A stretch of DNA of 23,261 bases from JAUUZT01 sp964654015 (lineage in GTDB: Bacteria; Chloroflexota; Dehalococcoidia; GIF9; AB-539-J10): positions 1 through 23,261 of the forward strand of contig CAZZHQ010000030.1 in assembly GCA_964654015.1 (NCBI GenBank), written 5' to 3'. How positions within the stretch are numbered: the stretch's first letter is position 1; the number at the start of each line of letters is the position of its first letter. Shown in pieces: positions 1 to 8,281 of the stretch. The notes beneath the pieces were generated by a model. It had not been told where the DNA came from. It ran no database searches and saw nothing but the letters and a program-made list of their open reading frames with translations. The position numbers and the translations under genes are program-made.

Positions 1-133
1 GAGGAATCCTACCAGACTCTCCTAACCCTTTCTGTCCAATCATAGGGGTGCAGTCTAGATGGATAACCATTTTATTATGGCCTTTCTATATAATAGTTGT
101 TTTACATAATCAGGATGATGGTAAAATAAAGTT

Positions 134-1111
134 ATGCCAGCAAATTTACCGCCACAGTACGTTGAAGCTGAAAAAAGGTATCGAATGGCAAAAGATACCG
201 AAGAGAAACTTGACGCTTTGCAGCAAATGCTTGCCATAATGCCTCATCACAAGGGAACCGATAAATTACACGCGGACTTAAGAAAAAAAATTGCGAAGCT
301 TTCCCAGGAGGCGGAAAAAGGAAATGCTACAGCAAGAAGAGCTGGTTTTTACATTGAAAAGGAAGGCGCTGCTCAGATAATGTTGGTAGGACATACAAAT
401 GTAGGAAAATCCCAACTATTAATCTCCCTTACAGAAGCTGCGTCTGCTGTAGCTTCGTATCCTTTCACTACAAAGATGCTTATTCCCGGGATGATGAAAT
501 TTGAGAATGTGCAAATTCAGTTAATAGATACACCACCCATAGAACATAAGAATATACGGACACTCCTGGGTAATTCACTCAGACGGGCTGATCTAATTGC
601 CATTGTTGTTGAACTTGGCTCAGACCCGATACTCCAATTGGAGAGCACTTTAAGAATAATGAAGGAAACTAGAATAGAGATTATTAATAGTGGACAGGAA
701 ATAACTCCTGGAAGTTTTGCTAATAAAGCATTAATTATTGCCAACAAGAATGATGTTGATGATGCGATGGCCGGTTATAAGAAACTGAAAATGCGATGTG
801 ATGGGGTGTTTCCTGTGGCTTCTATCTCCGCTAGAGAAGGGCGCGGTTTGGATGAATTAAAAAAAACTATCTTTCAGGCTTTAGATATCATTCGTGTGTA
901 TACTAAAATACCTGGTGGCAAGGTTGATTTAGGTGACCCGATGGTTATGAAGAGAGGAGATACAGTAGAAGATGCGGCGGGATCGGTACATAAAGATTTT
1001 CGCCGGAAATTAAAATACGCTGTTGTTTGGGGGTCAGGGGTTTTTGACGGGCAGCGAGCCAGCAAGGGGCATGTCCTTCAGGATGGAGACGTAATTGAGT
1101 TTCATATATAG
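134..1111 (+). CDS. DRG/OBG-like GTPase with C-terminal TGS domain
   Basis: A 325-residue P-loop GTPase of the translation-factor (TRAFAC) class. The N-terminal ~75 residues are charged and helical, as in DRG-type proteins. G1 is GHTNVGKS at residues 86-93, the switch I region contains YPFTT near 109-113, G3 is DTPP at 132-135, and G4 is NKND a little past residue 200, followed by a G5-like SAR. A TGS domain fills roughly residues 255-325. DRG and OBG GTPases usually associate with ribosomes or RNA, so a ribosome-linked role is inferred. The G3 motif ends in Pro where DxxG has Gly, which may be a family trait. The ATG at 134 has only a weak upstream ribosome site, but it begins the conserved N-terminus. 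A TATAAT lies at 89-94 without a convincing -35. The gene stands alone; the next gene starts 250 bases later. Confidence 0.85.
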   Translation: MPANLPPQYVEAEKRYRMAKDTEEKLDALQQMLAIMPHHKGTDKLHADLRKKIAKLSQEAEKGNATARRAGFYIEKEGAAQIMLVGHTNVGKSQLLISLTEAASAVASYPFTTKMLIPGMMKFENVQIQLIDTPPIEHKNIRTLLGNSLRRADLIAIVVELGSDPILQLESTLRIMKETRIEIINSGQEITPGSFANKALIIANKNDVDDAMAGYKKLKMRCDGVFPVASISAREGRGLDELKKTIFQALDIIRVYTKIPGGKVDLGDPMVMKRGDTVEDAAGSVHKDFRRKLKYAVVWGSGVFDGQRASKGHVLQDGDVIEFHI

Positions 1112-1276
1112 CCTGTGTTGCTTGAATATTAAGAGATATACTGCTGATTAAGAGCTACACGTAACCGCAATGAAAACCCACTGTTTTATTTTCTGATTTA
1201 GCAAATTATTCGGATATTTCCAGTATTTTAGAGAAATGTCAGCTCATAATCTGTTCACGCTTTCTATTAATACCTA

Positions 1277-1303
1277 TTGCTTAAATGTGTCATTTGGTAT
1301 AAT
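1277..1303 (+). promoter_or_regulatory. Candidate promoter of the universal stress protein gene
   Basis: A perfect -10 hexamer TATAAT lies at 1298-1303. The best -35-like hexamer, TTGCTT at 1277-1282, sits 15 bases upstream, which is shorter than the ideal 17. Transcription would start near 1310, leaving about 50 bases of leader before the ATG at 1361. The rest of the 1112-1360 gap shows no gene. Confidence 0.45.
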
Positions 1304-1360
1304 TAATAGAGTTGAAGTGAAAATTACAAAGCCATGGATAAATGGTAAGGGGGTATAAAG

Positions 1361-2245
1361 ATGTTTGAAAAAATACTTGTTCCATTAGACGGATCGGAAC
1401 TTGGGGAACTAGTCTTACCATATGTAGAAGAAATGGGTAGGAGATTGGATTCGGAAATTGTCTTGTTACATTTTTGCACACCTGATTTGGAGCGGTTTGA
1501 TCATGAGCACCAGGTTTATCTCCAGCACATAGCCCAAACTGTTAAAAGGCGCACTAAGGGGACAGTGAAAACCGTTGCCTTGGCTGGACGGGCTAATAGA
1601 ATTATTGTGGATTATGCCGTAAAAGAAGATGTAGGTCTTATTGTTGGAATAAGCCGCAGTGAATCTGACACAAGCAAATGGACCATAGGGAGTACGGCGG
1701 ATAAAGTGATACGAGAAACCAGTAAACCTGTATTAATTATCAGTGCGGAGGGTCCAACAGTAAAAAGTGAAAGCAATATACTGAATAAAGTGCTTGTTTC
1801 TCTGGATGGTTCACGTGCGAGCGAAGCTATTTTACCTTATGTGAGGAGCTTCACGAAGGGCATTCGTGAGAATGCAGAAACAGAAGTGACTCTCTTACGC
1901 GTACTACCTCCATCTCACCATGTTCCTGTCGGAGAAGCAGTTGTTACAGTTCCATACACCGATGTAGAGCTATCTCAGCTTAAAGAACAGGCAGAAAGCT
2001 ACTTGGAAGGAATCGGAAAAGAATTAGAACAAGACGGAATAACTGTTCATTGCGATGCAGTTGTTCGCTCTGTTTCTACTGCAGATCAGATTCTTGATTT
2101 TGCCACAAGCAAAAATGTCAACCTTATTGCTATGTCAACACATGGACGAACCGGCATCAGTCGCCTGTTTCTGGGCACAACTACCGACCGAGTGCTACAC
2201 AGCGTCAAAATACCAATCTTACTGATTAAGCCTACTGAAGACTAG
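1361..2245 (+). CDS. Universal stress protein, tandem UspA domains
   Basis: A 294-residue cytosolic protein made of two UspA folds, about residues 1-128 and 141-293. Each begins with the typical strand and phosphate-loop start (KILVPLDGSELG in the first, KVLVSLDGSRAS in the second). The second domain retains most of the ATP-binding signature: STHG, nine residues, then GT. The first carries only a degenerate version (GISR...GS). Two-domain UspA proteins often have one nucleotide-binding half and one structural half, which fits here. A strong ribosome site, AAGGGGG, lies about 8 bases before the ATG. The role is presumed to be stress or energy-state response; the ligand is not known. The stop is only 26 bases from the end of the convergent small membrane protein gene. 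Confidence 0.92.
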   Translation: MFEKILVPLDGSELGELVLPYVEEMGRRLDSEIVLLHFCTPDLERFDHEHQVYLQHIAQTVKRRTKGTVKTVALAGRANRIIVDYAVKEDVGLIVGISRSESDTSKWTIGSTADKVIRETSKPVLIISAEGPTVKSESNILNKVLVSLDGSRASEAILPYVRSFTKGIRENAETEVTLLRVLPPSHHVPVGEAVVTVPYTDVELSQLKEQAESYLEGIGKELEQDGITVHCDAVVRSVSTADQILDFATSKNVNLIAMSTHGRTGISRLFLGTTTDRVLHSVKIPILLIKPTED

Positions 2246-2271
2246 GATATATTCTTGTAGTAAGGCTTGGA

Positions 2272-2460
2272 TCAATAGCCAACATCGGTTCCGGCAAAGA
2301 AGATCAGCATCAGGACGAAACTGAGTACGATAACCGCTAGCCCTGTATCGAACAATTTTTCGTATTTGGCTTCTCCTCCCTCATGTTTGGCTACCAAACC
2401 TAAGGATGTAGCTGTGATGATAACGCCGATGAGTGTAATGCCGAAGATTATGTAGGTCAT
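2272..2460 (-). CDS. Small two-helix membrane protein, unknown function
   Basis: A 62-residue protein, not recognised. I chose the ATG at 2460 because AAAGGAGG (2473-2466 on the minus strand) sits five bases upstream; a GTG two codons earlier overlaps that site and is unlikely. The sequence shows a hydrophobic segment over residues 1-23, a short charged loop containing KHEGGEAKYEK, and a second hydrophobic segment over about 43-58. This predicts a two-pass inner-membrane protein. The strong ribosome site and protein-like design argue that it is real despite its size. It converges on the UspA gene with a 26-base gap, so the two are not co-transcribed. No catalytic motif is visible. Confidence 0.75.
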   Translation of the reverse strand: MTYIIFGITLIGVIITATSLGLVAKHEGGEAKYEKLFDTGLAVIVLSFVLMLIFFAGTDVGY

Positions 2461-2466
2461 AACCAC

Positions 2467-2751
2467 CTCCTTTGTGTACCAATACTATTATTAACCAAAT
2501 AGCCCTTGTTAAATTGCGTTACTTTAGACTTAATACAATAACATAACTTTTCTGGATATACTATACTTTTTGAAGGAATTGTAATTGCATTTTCGTGCAA
2601 ATGTAACATTAATTTCACATACCAGTGATATTTACTTGGTACTGGATTAAAAGGCATATTTTATATAAACTTTTGTATCAGCTCAGGTTTTTACGGATAG
2701 TGATACTAATACAACCCGTAGTATTACTTTAGCTACTAAGTATAAAATGCT
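2467..2751. other. Intergenic region, AT-rich, no gene seen
   Basis: This stretch lies between the divergently read small membrane protein gene and tRNA-Leu. It must hold the promoter of the minus-strand gene, but no clear -35/-10 pair could be chosen. A 66-codon minus-strand reading frame ending at 2457 overlaps the true gene's ribosome site and start and lacks protein-like composition, so it is not called. Confidence 0.5.
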
Positions 2752-2771
2752 AACATATTGTGTAATATGTT
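2752..2771. repeat. Perfect 8-bp inverted repeat upstream of tRNA-Leu
   Basis: The arms AACATATT (2752-2759) and AATATGTT (2764-2771) are perfectly complementary around a GTGT loop. The repeat ends 25 bases before the mature tRNA-Leu 5' end. It lies where a -35 region would be if TATTAT at 2776-2781 is the -10. It could be an operator, a weak hairpin, or chance in AT-rich DNA. Confidence 0.4.
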
Positions 2772-2796
2772 TTGTTATTATCCAAAATACATTCGT

Positions 2797-2881
2797 GGGG
2801 AAGTGTCGGAATTGGCAGACGAGCATGACTTAGGATCATGTGCTGCAAAGCGTGGGGGTTCGAGTCCCCCCTTCCCCACCA
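2797..2881 (+). tRNA. tRNA-Leu (anticodon TAG)
   Basis: A full class II cloverleaf can be drawn by hand. The acceptor stem GGGGAAG (2797-2803) pairs with CTTCCCC (2871-2877). The D-loop contains GGAATTGGCAGAC. The anticodon stem CATGA/TCATG encloses loop CTTAGGA with anticodon TAG at 2831-2833. A variable arm follows, then a T-arm GGGGG-TTCGAGT-CCCCC. The discriminator is A, as expected for leucine, and CCA is encoded at 2879-2881. It reads CUA and related leucine codons. Confidence 0.96.
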
Positions 2882-2988
2882 AAGGCACCAATAGGTAGAA
2901 CTGCTGTTTGTACGTTCGGGTTTCCGTTTTGTGGTAGTGGCAGGTTGTAGTGTAACTCGCTGTTTATTTACCGCTATTCGTTTTATGA

Positions 2989-4221
2989 ATGAACGCAGAA
3001 ACGGTGTTGAGTAAAACCGATGACGCCGTTTTCCAGAGAGTAGCCGTTCATATCTGCTATAATTTCAGGGTGCCCCAAGATATCGCGCTTTATATCCATG
3101 TTCCTTTTTGCCGTCACAAATGCAACTACTGCTCCTTCGTGTCCTACGAACACCGTGAGGCTGATATACCCGCTTATTTACATGCCCTAGCCGCCGAGCT
3201 GCGCCTGCACGCTAATAGGGAACAGTTGCAAAGTATCTATTTTGGTGGGGGCACTCCCAGCCTGCTTTCCCCTGTTCAAATCGGGGATATTCTGATTAAT
3301 ATCCAGCGGATGTACCCCGTAAAGGAAACGGTAGAGATTACTATAGAGGCTAATCCTGGCACGGTCAGTATGGAATACCTCTCGGCCATACGAGGAGTGG
3401 GAATCAACCGTCTGAGCCTGGGGATACAAAGCTTCAATGATACCGAACTGGTCTTAATGGGGCGTAGTCATACTGGTGGTGAGGCTTGGGAGGCCGTGCG
3501 CTTAGCCCGGCAAGCAGGGTTGGATAATCTTAACCTGGACCTTATCTACGGTCTGCCGGGCCAAAGCCTGCCGGACTGGCAGCATACGCTGGATGCCGCG
3601 GTTCAGGTAGGGGTGGAGCATCTTTCCGCCTACGGCCTCAGTCTGGAGCCGGAAACTCCGCTGTGGCGGGCAATTCAGGAAAAACAGCTACCGGCTATTG
3701 ATCCGGACTTAAGCGCTGACCAGTACGAGCTAACTGAGGAGGTGCTGGCAACGCAAGGTTACGAGCATTACGAGATATCCAACTGGGCCAGACCGGGATG
3801 CGAGTGTCGGCATAATCTGACCTACTGGCGGAACCAGCCTTACCTCGGCATGGGTGTAGCCGCACATTCCTTTATAAAAGGACACCGACTGGCTAACACC
3901 GACAACCTGGACAAATACATTGCCGCTTTTCCGGATGACCCGGCAGCGGCTCGGGCTATGGATGAGGAGATAAGCCCGCAACTGGAACTGGCTGAAACAG
4001 CCATAATGGGATTGAGATTATGCGACGGGATTAACCTGGATGGGATACATATCCGTTTCGGAGTAGATTTACTCGAATATTATCAACAGCCTGTGGCAGA
4101 GATGGTCAAGGCCGGTCTGCTGGAGCGCATCGGCAGGCAGTTGCGGCTCACCCAACGGGGCAGGTTGCTGAGTAACGAGGTCTTCTGGCGTTTGTTGCCC
4201 CCAGAAATGCCGCCGGGATGA
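2989..4221 (+). CDS. hemW: HemW-like radical SAM protein (HemN/HemW family)
   Basis: A 410-residue radical SAM protein. The cluster motif is C41-x3-C45-x2-C48 followed by SF, lacking the fourth nearby cysteine of true coproporphyrinogen oxidase HemN, which favours HemW. Other family marks are YFGGGTPSLL, SLGIQSFND, LIYGLPGQS and SAYGLSLEPET, followed by a HemN C-terminal domain. HemW proteins bind heme and act in heme delivery rather than coproporphyrinogen oxidation. The N-terminus is about 25 residues longer than usual; GTG at 3070 (residue 28) is a plausible alternative start just before the conserved core. lepA follows after a short gap, an arrangement seen as lepA/hemN pairs in other bacteria. 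Base composition is much richer in G+C than most of the window (39 of 60 bases in 3541-3600). Confidence 0.88.
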   Translation: MNAETVLSKTDDAVFQRVAVHICYNFRVPQDIALYIHVPFCRHKCNYCSFVSYEHREADIPAYLHALAAELRLHANREQLQSIYFGGGTPSLLSPVQIGDILINIQRMYPVKETVEITIEANPGTVSMEYLSAIRGVGINRLSLGIQSFNDTELVLMGRSHTGGEAWEAVRLARQAGLDNLNLDLIYGLPGQSLPDWQHTLDAAVQVGVEHLSAYGLSLEPETPLWRAIQEKQLPAIDPDLSADQYELTEEVLATQGYEHYEISNWARPGCECRHNLTYWRNQPYLGMGVAAHSFIKGHRLANTDNLDKYIAAFPDDPAAARAMDEEISPQLELAETAIMGLRLCDGINLDGIHIRFGVDLLEYYQQPVAEMVKAGLLERIGRQLRLTQRGRLLSNEVFWRLLPPEMPPG

Positions 4222-4267
4222 ACAATAGGCAGAGATATAGTATATCTTATTGATAAAGGTAAATATT

Positions 4268-6088
4268 ATGGATCAATCTTTAATGAGGAATTTTTGCATT
4301 ATTGCCCATATAGACCACGGCAAGTCAACCCTGGCAGATCGTTTGCTTGAGCTGACCGGGACGCTCCGTAGTGATGAAATGCAGGAGCAAATGCTGGATA
4401 GTATGGAGTTGGAGCGAGAACGTGGTATCACTATTAAGGCTAAAGCCGTACGCCTTAACTATACGGCTGCTGACGGCAAAACCTACCGGCTGAATCTCAT
4501 CGACACCCCAGGGCACGTGGATTTCTCCTATGAGGTAGCGCGCACGCTAGTTGCTTGTGACGGAGCTTTACTGGTGATAGACGCCACTCAGGGCATACAG
4601 GCGCAAACCCTGGCCAACGCCTATATCGCCATGGAATATAATCTGGTAATCATTCCAGTGATGAACAAGATTGACCTGCCGGAGAAAGAACCTGCCCGGG
4701 TTATAGCCGAAATCAAAAGCGTTCTGGGATATAACGAGGAAGAAATAGTTCAGATAAGCGCTAAGACCGGTCAAGGAGTGCCGCAGTTACTCGAAGATAT
4801 AGTCCGGCGGGTTCCCCCACCTTCAGGCGATAGCCACCGGCCCCTTCGAGCGCTTATCTTCGATTCGCACTATGACGACTATAAAGGGGTGATTGCCTAC
4901 CTTCGTATTGTGGATGGGAACATCTCTAAAGGGGACCACCTGCGCCTGATGGGGCAGAAGACCGAGATAGAAGCGCTGGAAGTCGGTTACTTTGTGCCTG
5001 AACAGTTACCAGTGGAGGGGCTGATAACGGGTGATGTCGGGTATATTGCCACCGGGCTTAAGAGTGTTAGAGAGTGTAAGGTAGGTGACACGGTTACCAC
5101 GGTAACCGGCGGGGCCACGGAGCCCCTGATTGGCTATCATAGCGCCAAGCCTATGGTATTTGCCGGTATATACCCCACTCAGGCGGATGAATACCCTGAA
5201 CTGCGGGAGGCTATCGAAAAACTCCGACTTAATGACGCCTCCCTGTCCTACGAGATGGAATCGAGCCCTATATTAGGTAATGGCTTCCGCTGCGGTTTTC
5301 TGGGACTGCTACACCTTGATATCGTTTGTGAGCGGCTGGATAGGGAATTCTCTTTGTCGCTGGTAGTCACTGTACCCGGAGTTAAATATGTTGTTACTAA
5401 GACCAATGGGCAAAAAGTCACCATTGTCAATCCCACTGACTTCCCGTCGACCATGGACATAGCGAAAGTAGAGGAACCCTGGGTCTCTATCTCCGTTATT
5501 ACACCGTCCAGCTTTATTGGCAACATCATGGACCTCGTTATCGAGAGCGGTGGCATATACAAGCATACGGAGTACCTGGGCCAAGCTCAATCCCTGGGGG
5601 AGTTGGGACAACGAGTGCGACTGGAATACGATATGCCACTACGCTTGATGCTTACCACTTTCTACGATCAGCTAAAGAGCCGTAGCCGCGGCTATGGCTC
5701 GCTGGATTATGAACTTATCGGTTACCATGAAGCCAAGCTTGTTAGACTCAATGTGTTGCTGAATGATGTGCAGGTGGATGCTTTCAGCCGTATCGTACCA
5801 CCAGATAAGGCCCACGAGGTGGGCAAACTGGTGGTCAACAAATTAAAAGAGGTGATTCCCCGCCATCTGTTCAGAGTGCCCATTCAGGCGTCTGTTGGTG
5901 GCACTATCGTGGCCAGGGCCGATATAGCAGCCAAGCGCAAGGACGTGATTGCCAAGTGCTACGGAGGTGATATCAGTCGCAAGCGTAAGCTGCTGGAAAA
6001 ACAGAAAGAGGGCAAGAAGAAAATGAAGTCTATCGGCCGGGTTGAGGTGCCGAAAGAGGCTTTCATGAGCGTGCTGAAACTCGGGTAG
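4268..6088 (+). CDS. lepA: Elongation factor 4 (LepA), ribosome-associated GTPase
   Basis: A 606-residue translational GTPase of normal LepA length. The motifs are all present: G1 AHIDHGKS near the N-terminus, G2 RERGIT, G3 DTPGHVDF, G4 NKID and G5 SAKTG. The EF-G-like domains follow, and the LepA-specific C-terminal domain ends in a lysine-rich tail (KRKLLEKQKEGKKK). The start is ATG at 4268, giving the typical MDQS..RNFCIIAHIDHGKS beginning, with AAAGG about eight bases upstream. An in-frame TTG at 4250 is rejected. LepA acts on the 70S ribosome during initiation and elongation under stress. It lies 46 bases after hemW and probably shares its transcript. Confidence 0.97.
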   Translation: MDQSLMRNFCIIAHIDHGKSTLADRLLELTGTLRSDEMQEQMLDSMELERERGITIKAKAVRLNYTAADGKTYRLNLIDTPGHVDFSYEVARTLVACDGALLVIDATQGIQAQTLANAYIAMEYNLVIIPVMNKIDLPEKEPARVIAEIKSVLGYNEEEIVQISAKTGQGVPQLLEDIVRRVPPPSGDSHRPLRALIFDSHYDDYKGVIAYLRIVDGNISKGDHLRLMGQKTEIEALEVGYFVPEQLPVEGLITGDVGYIATGLKSVRECKVGDTVTTVTGGATEPLIGYHSAKPMVFAGIYPTQADEYPELREAIEKLRLNDASLSYEMESSPILGNGFRCGFLGLLHLDIVCERLDREFSLSLVVTVPGVKYVVTKTNGQKVTIVNPTDFPSTMDIAKVEEPWVSISVITPSSFIGNIMDLVIESGGIYKHTEYLGQAQSLGELGQRVRLEYDMPLRLMLTTFYDQLKSRSRGYGSLDYELIGYHEAKLVRLNVLLNDVQVDAFSRIVPPDKAHEVGKLVVNKLKEVIPRHLFRVPIQASVGGTIVARADIAAKRKDVIAKCYGGDISRKRKLLEKQKEGKKKMKSIGRVEVPKEAFMSVLKLG

Positions 6089-6390
6089 TAAATGGCTGTT
6101 GATGATTGGTTAATTTAAGCGACCTGCTCTCCGACAACCGGGTCATCCATAATGCGAAATTTTGAAGGTTTGGTCTTGCCCTAATGATGTTTAATGTCAA
6201 TTATGTCTTAGCGATGGCTTTAGTCTAAGAGTTTTGGTTAGACTCGTAATAATTTACTTGCGATGCTTGTAGACGGAAAGAGATTAGTTTAGAATGAGAT
6301 GTTTGAAATATAGTAATAATGCTAATAGCCAAATTCCTGTTGAATAGAACTAATATTTGACATAGGTATCTTCTGTTGGAGGTGGGCGCT
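6089..6390. other. Intergenic region with one possible hairpin
   Basis: No gene is seen. The only structure worth noting is an inverted repeat with arms AGTCTAA (6222-6228) and TTAGACT (6238-6244) and a nine-base loop containing TTTT. It is a weak candidate for the end of the hemW-lepA transcript. A TTGAAT followed 17 bases later by TAGGTA near 6340-6370 could be the promoter of the next gene, but the match is poor. Confidence 0.4.
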
Positions 6391-7611
6391 ATGCTTGGTG
6401 TTGCTGACATACTGCGGAACGTCTTACCTGTTGTTGTAATAGAATCCGATACAGCGAGACCTGTTTCTTTCCGTGGTACAGGTTTCCTGATAGGTCCAAA
6501 TATTTTTGTAACCTGTTGGCATTGTGTACGTGATACCCTTCATGGGAAACAACGATATGCCGTGATATTCAAAGAAGGTTCTGGATATTCCATTCATAAT
6601 CTTCTGAATATTGAGCAACATAGTGAAGGATTGGATCTTGCTATAGCGCAGATAGATTTAGCTTATGGTCAGGGTCTCCGCGTCTGCGCCAGTGAGGCGT
6701 TACCTGGGGACGAGGTCATAGCCTATGGATACTCTCCTGGAGAAGGAGTATTCGCTGGAGAGCAAATATCGATCTCTCGACTCAATCCCAGGCTTATGCG
6801 TGGACATATTACCAGGTCGTTCCATTATAGCTGTCCTGGATTTGTTCAAACTTATACATATGAGCTTAATATGCCTATACCAAATGGAATCTATGGCGCA
6901 CCAGTAATTAAGCAAGCTACCAATGAAGTTGTTGGAGTTGTTTTTGGGGTGTTAGATATACCAAAAGCAGAAAGCCCGCAAGGCACTGATAAGGGGATTA
7001 GGAGCAGTGCTGCTAGAGAGAAAAAGATGATGACCCTTGGACTTGCTCACCATACTGATAACTTGAAGACTTTGCGAGGAATACCAACTAGTAGTGAACA
7101 TGTAGTAATGAAGACTGATTTTGACGTAGATGCTGATAAGGAGTTTGGTGGCACAATAGTGGGACTGGGAAGGGCAAGCGCTACATCAGATATCCATAAA
7201 CATAGCGGATTTCAGGGCAACATAGACGTTGGATATGAGGATAAGATAGATAGATATTATCAGCCATCAGATAATTCGACTTTCCCCAGAGCTACTAGCA
7301 GAGGTATGAAGGTATTTGCTGGTATTCTAATGAAGCTTGGTGAATTGGTCATTTATTCCATTAGAAAAGTTAGTAGAATACCAGCGGGAATTTTACATCT
7401 TCACAGGCAGTTTGACAGGATCCATGAAACTATAAAAGCCAGGGAGGAAAAGGCCAAAGCTGCTGAGATTGAGAGAATGTATAAAAGGCTTAGGAGATAT
7501 GAGGCACAACTAAAACCTGAATATTTAGCACGATTGAAAGAGCAACGCAGAATTATTGAAGAGTTAGAATTGCAGTTTCCAGTTGATACAAACTCAACGT
7601 CTTCTTACTAA
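6391..7611 (+). CDS. Trypsin-fold (S1-like) protein with Tyr in place of the catalytic Ser
   Basis: A 406-residue protein whose first ~230 residues form a trypsin-like peptidase domain. GTGFLIG leads to TCWHCV with the catalytic His at 44, and LDLAIAQID carries the Asp at 82. The nucleophile loop reads NGIYGAPV, so residue 168 is Tyr where GxSGxP would have Ser. The change is one base (TAT versus TCT), and the protein is probably not a working serine protease. No signal peptide is seen. The C-terminal half has a hydrophobic/amphipathic stretch near 300-330 and a charged, probably coiled-coil tail rich in Lys, Arg and Glu. The start is ATG at 6391 because GGAGGTG lies seven bases upstream; the in-frame TTG at 6376 is too early. 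The end is 43 bases before maf. The function is unknown; a binding or scaffold role is an inference. Confidence 0.8.
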   Translation: MLGVADILRNVLPVVVIESDTARPVSFRGTGFLIGPNIFVTCWHCVRDTLHGKQRYAVIFKEGSGYSIHNLLNIEQHSEGLDLAIAQIDLAYGQGLRVCASEALPGDEVIAYGYSPGEGVFAGEQISISRLNPRLMRGHITRSFHYSCPGFVQTYTYELNMPIPNGIYGAPVIKQATNEVVGVVFGVLDIPKAESPQGTDKGIRSSAAREKKMMTLGLAHHTDNLKTLRGIPTSSEHVVMKTDFDVDADKEFGGTIVGLGRASATSDIHKHSGFQGNIDVGYEDKIDRYYQPSDNSTFPRATSRGMKVFAGILMKLGELVIYSIRKVSRIPAGILHLHRQFDRIHETIKAREEKAKAAEIERMYKRLRRYEAQLKPEYLARLKEQRRIIEELELQFPVDTNSTSSY

Positions 7612-7654
7612 ATATTACGTTGAAGACATCGACAGAAAAATCCTCTTGAAAGAT

Positions 7655-8281
7655 ATGAAAAGAATAATACTGGCTTCGGCTTCTCCCAGGAGAAAAGAAT
7701 TGCTGGAGCAGCTTGGCCTTCACTTTGATGTTGAACCCAGCTATTGTCAGGAGAAAGTTGACGATAAACAGGAGCCACTAGAATTAGCTAAATCGTTATC
7801 TGTTCATAAGGCCAAGGCAGTTGGCAATAAAAATACAGGTGCAATAATTATTGCTGCAGATACTTTTGTTGTTTTAGGTGAGCGAATAATTGGTAAACCA
7901 AATTCTCTGGCTGAAGCAAAAGAAATACTCACAGAATTAAAGGGAAGGACACATTCTGTGATAACAGGTTTCACCGTCATGGATACAAGCAATAGTAAAA
8001 TCGTGTCACAATCAGTTGAGACAAAAGTATTCGTAAAGGACTTAAGTGTAGAAGAGATAGATGCCTATATTGAAACTCAGGAGCCGATGGGCAAAGCTGG
8101 AGCATATGCTATACAGGGTCTTGGGGCTGCTATCATTGACAGAATTGAAGGCGATTACTATAACGTTATAGGTCTTCCTGTAGATGCGATAGTATGTGTT
8201 TTGAAGAAATTTGGTATATCTACAGTTACCTTGAAACATCCTGATATTGCTTTTGGAAGAGAGAATGATGCTGGGGGATAA
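7655..8281 (+). CDS. maf: Maf-family nucleoside triphosphate pyrophosphatase (YhdE type)
   Basis: A 208-residue protein beginning MKRIILASASPRRKELL, the standard Maf N-terminus with the SASPRR phosphate-binding loop. It also carries AADTFV, GKPNSLAEA, GRTHSVITGF, GKAGAYAIQG and DYYNVIGLP. The last two fit the YhdE subgroup, which hydrolyses dTTP/UTP and modified pyrimidine nucleotides to monophosphates, cleaning the nucleotide pool. ATG 7655 is chosen over upstream in-frame starts (from 7583) because it gives the family start; the ribosome site is weak (GAAAG). The C-terminus overlaps the start of the next radical SAM gene by 17 bases, so the two are probably translationally coupled. Confidence 0.93.
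   Translation: MKRIILASASPRRKELLEQLGLHFDVEPSYCQEKVDDKQEPLELAKSLSVHKAKAVGNKNTGAIIIAADTFVVLGERIIGKPNSLAEAKEILTELKGRTHSVITGFTVMDTSNSKIVSQSVETKVFVKDLSVEEIDAYIETQEPMGKAGAYAIQGLGAAIIDRIEGDYYNVIGLPVDAIVCVLKKFGISTVTLKHPDIAFGRENDAGG

Noticed and set aside
2457..2657. 66-codon minus-strand frame upstream of the small membrane protein
   Set aside because: It runs through the ribosome site and start of a better supported gene, and its translation looks non-coding.
5248..5611. Minus-strand frames of about 100 codons opposite lepA
   Set aside because: They are shadows of the well supported lepA coding frame and show no family resemblance.
2797..6390. Integrated element using tRNA-Leu as attachment site
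   Set aside because: There is no integrase and no repeat of the tRNA 3' end after lepA, and the content is two housekeeping genes. Only the composition shift remains, reported as a finding.
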